A DNA stretch of 10,882 nt. Source: CAZMVY01 sp964569765. Its GTDB lineage: Bacteria; Planctomycetota; Phycisphaerae; UBA1845; PWPN01. Shown here in pieces: positions 6,403 to 10,882 of the stretch. The DNA lies in assembly GCA_964569765.1 (NCBI GenBank), contig CAZMVY010000172.1:1-10882 (forward strand), given 5' to 3'. The notes beneath the pieces were generated by a model, which worked only from the letters and a program-made list of their open reading frames with translations, did no database searches and was not told the origin of the DNA. Numbering within the stretch: position 1 is the first letter of the stretch; every line of letters starts with the position of its first letter. A program made the position numbers and the translations under genes.

Positions 6403-7596
6403 TCAGAGCCTGTATTGCGGTATCTTCAGCAGCTCGCCGTCTTTGAGGGCCGACTGGTGCGCCACGATGCCGGCGACCGTCATGTTCAGCGCCTGCGCGA
6501 CATCCACGAGCGGCTTGCGGTTCTCGAGGATCGCCGTGATGAACTCGTTCATCAGATAGCCGTGCGAGCCGCCGTGGCCGCCGGCCTCCACCTTGGGCGG
6601 AAGCGGGGGTCGCTTGAACGCCGGAACGCCTTCTTCCAGCCCGTCAAACTTGCCGTTGAAAGCTCCCTTTTGCGTACGGATCCGACCGCGCTCGCCGCCG
6701 TCACCGGGCGTGTCCCAACTGACCGCCATCCGCGCCATCCCGCCCTCGCTCGTGCGGAAGAGCGCGACCTCGGTGCCAAAGACGTTCTTGTAAGGGTTCT
6801 TGTCGGCTTGAAGCCAGTAGAGCCGGCTCGGCATGCCCATGCACGAAACCTCGGTGAAACTCCCCGCGCCGACGCCCACGTAGTAGGCGTTCGAGTGGGT
6901 CGGATACCACTGGGGGGGAAGCCCGACGCGCCAGCCTTTGTAGGAGTCGATGGGGTCGGGCATGAAGTGGAAGTACTCCCCTTCAGCGTAGACGACTTTG
7001 CCAAGCTGCCCGGCGCTGTACATCTGCCGCATCGCGTAGAGGTCTTCGTGGAAGTAGGACGTCTCGAACATCATGTACTTCAGGCCGGTGGTCTTGACGG
7101 CCTCGAACAGTCTGTCGGCCTCTTCCAGTGAGCCGAAGACAGCCGGCACGGCCGAGGCGGCATGCTTGCCGTGCTTGAGGGCATCGATGCACAGGCGCGC
7201 GTGGCTCGGGGCGTCGGTGGCGATGAACACGGCCTCGATCCTGTCGTCCTTGATCATCTCTTCGGCCGAGGGATAGGTCTTCTCGCAGCGGCATGCCTTG
7301 GCCAGCCCGGCGCACTTGTCCGGGTCCAGGTCGGTCACCGCCACCACCTCGACGTTCGGATGGTCCTGGAAGCTGAAAGCAGCCCCGAAACGGCACACGC
7401 CGTACCCGGCGATCCCGACGCGGATCTTCCGGTCGGAGACGGGCTTCCAGTCCTTGTGGGCGTTCGGGTCAGTCTTGGCCTTCTCGAAGCCCTGGATCGG
7501 CTTCTCCTCGGAGCGGGCCGATTGCTGCAGGCTCAGCGCGGCGGCGCCTAGGCCGATTGTCTGCAGGAACGATCGTCGTGTAGAGGAATCAGACAT
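6403..7596 (-). CDS. Gfo/Idh/MocA-family oxidoreductase with Tat signal
   Basis: NAD(P)-dependent sugar or polyol dehydrogenase-like protein of 397 residues. The N-terminus has a twin-arginine motif (S-T-R7-R8-S-F-L) and a hydrophobic stretch to about residue 25, so it should be exported folded with its cofactor. The Rossmann fold starts at K57 (IRVGIAGYGVCRFG, 59-71), and D89-L-D91 ends the second strand, where the NAD ribose is usually held. The usual E-K-P motif is replaced by S148-A-V-P151, so the conserved lysine is missing (V150). The C-terminal domain (from about 180) contains W230-Y-P-T-H234-S-N-A-Y-Y-V, a pattern I associate with planctomycete members. AAGGAG eight bases before ATG 7596 supports the start; an ATG at 7601 is out of frame. 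It lies 97 bp after the sulfatase gene and may be co-transcribed with it. The substrate cannot be told from sequence. Secreted members of this superfamily include glycosidase-like enzymes, so a non-dehydrogenase role is possible. Confidence 0.92.
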   Translation of the reverse strand: MSDSSTRRSFLQTIGLGAAALSLQQSARSEEKPIQGFEKAKTDPNAHKDWKPVSDRKIRVGIAGYGVCRFGAAFSFQDHPNVEVVAVTDLDPDKCAGLAKACRCEKTYPSAEEMIKDDRIEAVFIATDAPSHARLCIDALKHGKHAASAVPAVFGSLEEADRLFEAVKTTGLKYMMFETSYFHEDLYAMRQMYSAGQLGKVVYAEGEYFHFMPDPIDSYKGWRVGLPPQWYPTHSNAYYVGVGAGSFTEVSCMGMPSRLYWLQADKNPYKNVFGTEVALFRTSEGGMARMAVSWDTPGDGGERGRIRTQKGAFNGKFDGLEEGVPAFKRPPLPPKVEAGGHGGSHGYLMNEFITAILENRKPLVDVAQALNMTVAGIVAHQSALKDGELLKIPQYRL

Positions 7597-7609
7597 CGCA
7601 TGTTCTCCT

Positions 7610-7626
7610 TGCCGGTTGCGCCGGCA
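7610..7626 (-). promoter_or_regulatory. Small hairpin next to the oxidoreductase ribosome binding site
   Basis: In the RNA, UGCCGG and CCGGCA form a six-pair stem with a five-base loop (CGCAA), ending directly where the AAGGAG of the downstream gene begins. It may affect translation or stabilise a processed 5' end. It is short enough to arise by chance in GC-rich DNA. Confidence 0.3.
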
Positions 7627-7693
7627 CGTAATGCGTACACCTGCTCGTGCGGGCCGTCAAGGCGGAGCGGCGCACGTGTTCGCGACGGCCTCG

Positions 7694-9118
7694 CTATGGG
7701 GCGTAGGGCACGGTGCCCTCGGCGTTCGTTTTGTAGGCCCATTTCTGGATGTACTCCTGACCGGGCAGGAACTCGTCGTTATGCCGCTTCAGCTCCGCAC
7801 GGAGTTGCGAGTCGAGTTGTTCCCGGAGGGCGGCATGATCCGTGTCAGCCACAAGGTTCCGCTGCTGGTAGGGGTCGGCCCGGTTGTCGTAGAGAAGCCA
7901 GGGGCCCGCGAGCGTGCGGACATATGTGTAGCGTTGCGTACGGATGCCGCGATACTCCCGACCGCCCGTTGGCCGCGTCCACTCGCCGAACGGCGTGACG
8001 CAAACGATCAGCGCGGCCCGGTCGGCATCGGGTTGCCGGCCGCGGAGCCACGCGGACCGATCCTCGCCTTCTACCGTGGGTGGCGGGTCGATGCCGCAGA
8101 GCCCCAGAAGCGTCGGCATGATGTCCGGGGTGCCGATCGGCGCGGAAAGCTTCGTGCCGCCGCGTCCGAGGCCGTTCGGCCAGCGTATGATGAAGGGGAC
8201 CAGCACCGACTCATCCCAGGGCCGCTGCTTACGCTGCTCTCCGTGAGAGCCAAGCATGTCGCCGTGATCGGATGTGAAGATGAGAATCGTGTTATCGGCG
8301 AGGCCGTTGTCGCTCAGGGCGCGCACGATTCGGCCGGCGCACTCGTCGAGGGCGGCGCAGTGTGCATAGTAGCCGGCCAAGTCGCGACGAGCCGCCTGCT
8401 CAGCCTCCGGCGGGACATTCGGGCGCAAACGGAGGCCGCCGGGCCGAAACAGCTTCCGAAATCGCTCGGGAGCAGTGTCGTAGGGGTTGTGCGGCGGTCC
8501 CCACGACAGCACCAGCAGAAAGGGCTCCTGTCGGTGGGCACGGATATATGCCTCGGCTTCCTCCGTCTGGGCCATGGCGTCGTAGCCCTTCCAGTAGCGC
8601 TTCTCGGGCGTGTCAGCGTAATAGAGCGAGTGGCCGTAATCGTGAGTGCATTCGCAGGCGCGCCAGAACTCGAAGCCCTGCCGGCGCTCCGGCGGGATGA
8701 AGCTCGATCGCCCGTGGCCGTCGAGGTGCCACTTGCCGATGTACGCGGTCTGGTAGCCGGCGCCGGCGAATGCCTGTGCCAGCGAGACGGCGTCGCGGCT
8801 GAGGCACACGTCGTTCAGGAACACCCCGTGCGTGAGGGGGTACCGGCCGGTGATGAGGCCGGCCCGGTACGGGGAACACACCGGGCACGTCGAGACGGCC
8901 GTCGTCAGAACAACGCCTTCCGCGGCCAGACGATCGAGGTGCGGCGTTCTTGCGTTGGGGTCGCCGGCGAAGCCGACGGCCTGGGCCCGCCATTGATCCC
9001 CAAGAAGGAAAACAACATTGGGCCGCGGCGATGGCCGGGTCGCGGGTTGCGTAGACGTTGCTGATGCGACTGACGCATACGCCGCCAGGGCTACAATGAG
9101 TGCGATGGGTTTGTTCAC
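7694..9118 (-). CDS. Secreted C-type (type I) sulfatase
   Basis: Predicted hydrolase of sulfate esters, 474 residues. A signal peptide covers 1-20 (cleavage likely after A-S-A). The catalytic signature is C81-S-P-Y-R85 followed by A-G-L-I-T90-G91-R; C81 should be converted to formylglycine by a maturase encoded elsewhere. Other family sites are D41 (metal), G128-K129-W-H131-L, and S283-D284-H285-G-D287. The residue before D41 is Gly where many sulfatases have a second Asp; D-Q-W-R in this place is a form I associate with planctomycete and lentisphaeral sulfatases. The start is GTG 9118: GGGAGG lies at 9124-9129 and the product begins directly with the signal peptide. An in-frame ATG at 9274 would add 52 Arg/Ser/Cys-rich residues in front of it. 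The GH71/99-like gene ends 186 bp upstream and the oxidoreductase gene follows after 97 bp, pointing to a glycan substrate. The exact sulfate ester is unknown. Confidence 0.95.
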   Translation of the reverse strand: MNKPIALIVALAAYASVASATSTQPATRPSPRPNVVFLLGDQWRAQAVGFAGDPNARTPHLDRLAAEGVVLTTAVSTCPVCSPYRAGLITGRYPLTHGVFLNDVCLSRDAVSLAQAFAGAGYQTAYIGKWHLDGHGRSSFIPPERRQGFEFWRACECTHDYGHSLYYADTPEKRYWKGYDAMAQTEEAEAYIRAHRQEPFLLVLSWGPPHNPYDTAPERFRKLFRPGGLRLRPNVPPEAEQAARRDLAGYYAHCAALDECAGRIVRALSDNGLADNTILIFTSDHGDMLGSHGEQRKQRPWDESVLVPFIIRWPNGLGRGGTKLSAPIGTPDIMPTLLGLCGIDPPPTVEGEDRSAWLRGRQPDADRAALIVCVTPFGEWTRPTGGREYRGIRTQRYTYVRTLAGPWLLYDNRADPYQQRNLVADTDHAALREQLDSQLRAELKRHNDEFLPGQEYIQKWAYKTNAEGTVPYAP

Positions 9119-9123
9119 GATTG

Positions 9124-9129
9124 CCTCCC
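9124..9129 (-). promoter_or_regulatory. Ribosome binding site deciding the sulfatase GTG start
   Basis: GGGAGG on the minus strand, five bases before GTG 9118. It gives a protein starting with a clean signal peptide, which the longer reading from ATG 9274 would bury. Confidence 0.8.
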
Positions 9130-9304
9130 GGCGGCGTTTCGTGCGTCCGCCTCCGTCGCTTGAGGTCTTCCGTCGCCACTTCTGCGCGGCCTGCGAGGGT
9201 GTTGACGCCGACGTGTGCCATTGCCGTGTCCGGCAGTGCCTGCACGAGTTGCACGGCTCACAGAGCAGCGGCACACCGTTTGCCCGCGGGCGGCGGTCGC
9301 GTCG

Positions 9305-10882
9305 TCAGCGAAAGACGTAGCTGAACCGGCCGTCGGGCGCAGCGTCGCCGTTGATGGTGAAGTCCATCACGTCGCCTTCCGCCTGCATGTTGTCCGACCA
9401 CTTGAACCGAAATGCAAGCGGCTTCGTTTGCGCGGCCGGGCCGAAGGCGGACCGGGGGACGGCGAGTTCGAGTTCATTGCGCTTGACGCGGTATGCCGTT
9501 CTGGCCCGTGGTTTCCAATTCCAGCCGTCGCGGCTTGCCTCCACGGTCGTGGTGGAGCCGTCGTTGACCTTCCGATTCACGACGAGATCGTAGCCTTGCC
9601 ATCCGGTCTTTGAATCGCAGTCGGCGTCGATGAACAGCATCATCCAGTGCGAGGTGGCCGGTGGCGTGATGGGTTGGGCCGTGCGAGCGTAGAAGTAGAC
9701 ATTGCGGTCGTCCCGGGCGACCTTCGCGGCGACGAAGTCGTTGCGGCCGGTGTTGTTCATGTATCGACCTGCCCGGTCGTAGCCGGGGTGGTCGCGGTGC
9801 AGGGTGTCGCCGCGATCGTCGCGGTACTCCGGGCCAACGTCGCTCCAATCCGCAAAACTGCCGTCGATGCGGATGGTCTTGGGCTCGCTCGGGGGAGCAG
9901 GTTTGCGGACGCCCTTGAACCGGCGGATGTAGTTGACCATCTGGTAGTAGTAGTCGTCGCCGTGCCCGCCCTTCATCGGCTCGATGTCGCGGCTGTACTC
10001 CTGCGTGAACTCATCCACGAACATGACGGGCTCCCGCACGCCGGCGAACTCCGATAGACGCAGGGCGATCCACTCGTTCCAGCCCGTGATGAAGACGAAC
10101 TCAGGATCGATCTTCAGAGCGCGTTCCCACTGCTCGGCGACGTTGAACCCGTAGCGAACCGCGTCGGGCCGCTCGTCTTTCTTGCCGTTGTGCCAGCTCC
10201 GCCCGTACGTGTTTTTTTCGCTGAAGGCGCAGAGGCGTTTGCCGCTTGCATTCTGGCCGACGCCGACGGTTACCTCCTCCGGCTTGCCCTGCGCGTTGCA
10301 GAAGGCATGTTGCGGGTAGATCTCGAGCCAGCCCCACTGGTCCGGCCCGGTCGGGCCCTCGAAGTAACTGGGCTGGGGTTTGCGGAAGGTGAAAAAGCCC
10401 TTCGTCTCCGGGGGGACCTTGTCCTTGTCGGCCAGGATGAGCGGCTTGCCCTTCCATTGGAACCAGAGATCGCGGTAGCGTCCCGGTTTGTAGAGGGTCT
10501 CATACAACCTGGCCACGACGTTGGCCGGGTCGCCGAAGGGGCAGAGGAAGGCGATCTGCGGCGTCTTGCGGCCGAGACGTCGCAACTCGGAATAGACCTC
10601 ACAGAGGCGCAGGTGGGCCTTGGGGTACGTCTCCTGATTGGTCACATCGAAGATGATCGCGTCGACGCCGGCGTCGGAGAGCATCTGGGCGTGCTTCTGG
10701 ATCACCCACGCGTCGTCGCTCAGGTAGTAGCCGAAGAGCGGTTCGCCCCAATGGTGGAAATGCCCCTGCGGCCCCCACAGCGGGCTGTTGGGATGGCGGA
10801 GGGCATCGGGATCCTGCGCGAGGATCTTCGTGATGTCGTAAGGCCCGTCCGTGCCGTGCTGTCCGGGCCAGAGAAAGTAGAA
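9305..10882 (-). CDS. GH71/GH99-like glycan-active protein with C-terminal CBM9-like domain (5' end cut by window edge)
   Basis: The visible 525 residues lack the start, which lies beyond the right edge. Numbering from the edge, residues 1-330 resemble the GH71/GH99-like TIM-barrel group: FYFLWPGQHGTDG at 1-13, a G-H-F-H-H-W-G-E stretch near 41-48, D-A-I-I-F-D79-V-T-N on a barrel strand, and T-G-W268-N-E270-W271 where GH99-type enzymes carry W-N-E-W with catalytic acids. Residues 336-525 resemble a CBM9/DOMON-like beta-sandwich, opening with I-R-I-D-G-S-F-A-D-W and containing F-I-D-A-D-C-D-S-K-T-G-W-Q-G-Y-D, a calcium-loop style segment. The frame is open right to the window edge, so a GTG at 10705 is not the real start. 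Known GH71 and GH99 enzymes act on alpha-glucan and alpha-mannan; the substrate here is not readable. The sulfatase gene 186 bp downstream suggests a sulfated or complex polysaccharide. A carbohydrate-binding rather than hydrolytic role cannot be excluded. Confidence 0.85.
   Translation of the reverse strand, partial: FYFLWPGQHGTDGPYDITKILAQDPDALRHPNSPLWGPQGHFHHWGEPLFGYYLSDDAWVIQKHAQMLSDAGVDAIIFDVTNQETYPKAHLRLCEVYSELRRLGRKTPQIAFLCPFGDPANVVARLYETLYKPGRYRDLWFQWKGKPLILADKDKVPPETKGFFTFRKPQPSYFEGPTGPDQWGWLEIYPQHAFCNAQGKPEEVTVGVGQNASGKRLCAFSEKNTYGRSWHNGKKDERPDAVRYGFNVAEQWERALKIDPEFVFITGWNEWIALRLSEFAGVREPVMFVDEFTQEYSRDIEPMKGGHGDDYYYQMVNYIRRFKGVRKPAPPSEPKTIRIDGSFADWSDVGPEYRDDRGDTLHRDHPGYDRAGRYMNNTGRNDFVAAKVARDDRNVYFYARTAQPITPPATSHWMMLFIDADCDSKTGWQGYDLVVNRKVNDGSTTTVEASRDGWNWKPRARTAYRVKRNELELAVPRSAFGPAAQTKPLAFRFKWSDNMQAEGDVMDFTINGDAAPDGRFSYVFR

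Noticed and set aside
7632..7660. TTGACG with a TACGCA 17 bp downstream on the minus strand, considered as promoter of the oxidoreductase gene
   Set aside because: The -35 is good but the -10 matches only two of six consensus positions.
7298..9064. 588-codon plus-strand open frame opposite the sulfatase and the oxidoreductase start
   Set aside because: Spans two genes and an intergenic gap on the other strand, has no ribosome binding site or domain, and is expected from third-position GC bias.
9222..9235. TGCCG-TGTC-CGGCA inverted repeat between the GH-like gene and the sulfatase gene
   Set aside because: Five-pair stem without T-run or promoter context; such repeats are frequent by chance at this GC content.
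9282..9291. GCCCGCGGGC palindrome shortly after the GH71/99-like stop, considered as a terminator
   Set aside because: Self-complementary ten bases give only a three-pair stem with a four-base loop and no T-run follows.
1..10882. CRISPR array, tRNA, transposase, toxin-antitoxin or defence genes
   Set aside because: No regularly spaced direct repeats, cloverleaf-like sequence, transposase-like protein or toxin-like pair was seen on either strand; every long real frame is accounted for by the seven genes listed.

Overview
This is a GC-rich bacterial window carrying seven genes, all on the minus strand. The mix suggests a planctomycete or a close relative (PVC group): a C-type sulfatase, a Tat-exported Gfo/Idh/MocA oxidoreductase, and a glycoside-hydrolase-like protein with a C-terminal CBM9-like module. 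This assignment is an inference from gene content and protein style; no rRNA or other phylogenetic marker is present.

In the direction of transcription (right to left) the layout is as follows. (1) 10882-7694: the 3' part of a GH71/GH99-like glycan-active protein, followed after 186 bp by a secreted sulfatase that starts at GTG 9118. (2) 7596-6403: a Gfo/Idh/MocA-family protein with a twin-arginine signal and an altered substrate/catalytic motif (S-A-V-P where E-K-P is usual). With (1) it looks like a small locus for breakdown of sulfated or complex glycans. (3) 6281-5247: a lipoprotein-type N-acetylmuramoyl-L-alanine amidase (Amidase_2) with its own promoter-like region (perfect TATAAT) and an 8-bp dyad around the -35 position. 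(4) 4902-5246: a 345-bp gene-free stretch with one AT-rich island that looks like a promoter and overlaps a BlaI/CopY-like operator candidate. (5) 4901-1: a tightly packed copper operon, made of a 74-residue copper chaperone (CopZ type), a P1B-1 copper-exporting ATPase (CopA type, 3-nt gap) and a DsbD/ScsB-like membrane thiol-disulfide reductase (13-nt gap) that runs off the left edge.

The copper operon makes biochemical sense. The chaperone delivers Cu(I) to the ATPase, which exports it. The DsbD-like protein carries reducing power to the periplasmic side, where copper causes wrong disulfides; this matches the ScsB (suppressor of copper sensitivity) theme. Its unusual point is two tandem N-terminal domains, each with its own cysteine pair.

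I found no tRNA, rRNA, CRISPR array, insertion sequence, integrase or defence system, and I do not see a clearly new biological system. The items most worth a second look are the two-domain DsbD-like protein coupled to copA, the two operator candidates, and the Gfo/Idh/MocA protein lacking the usual lysine.
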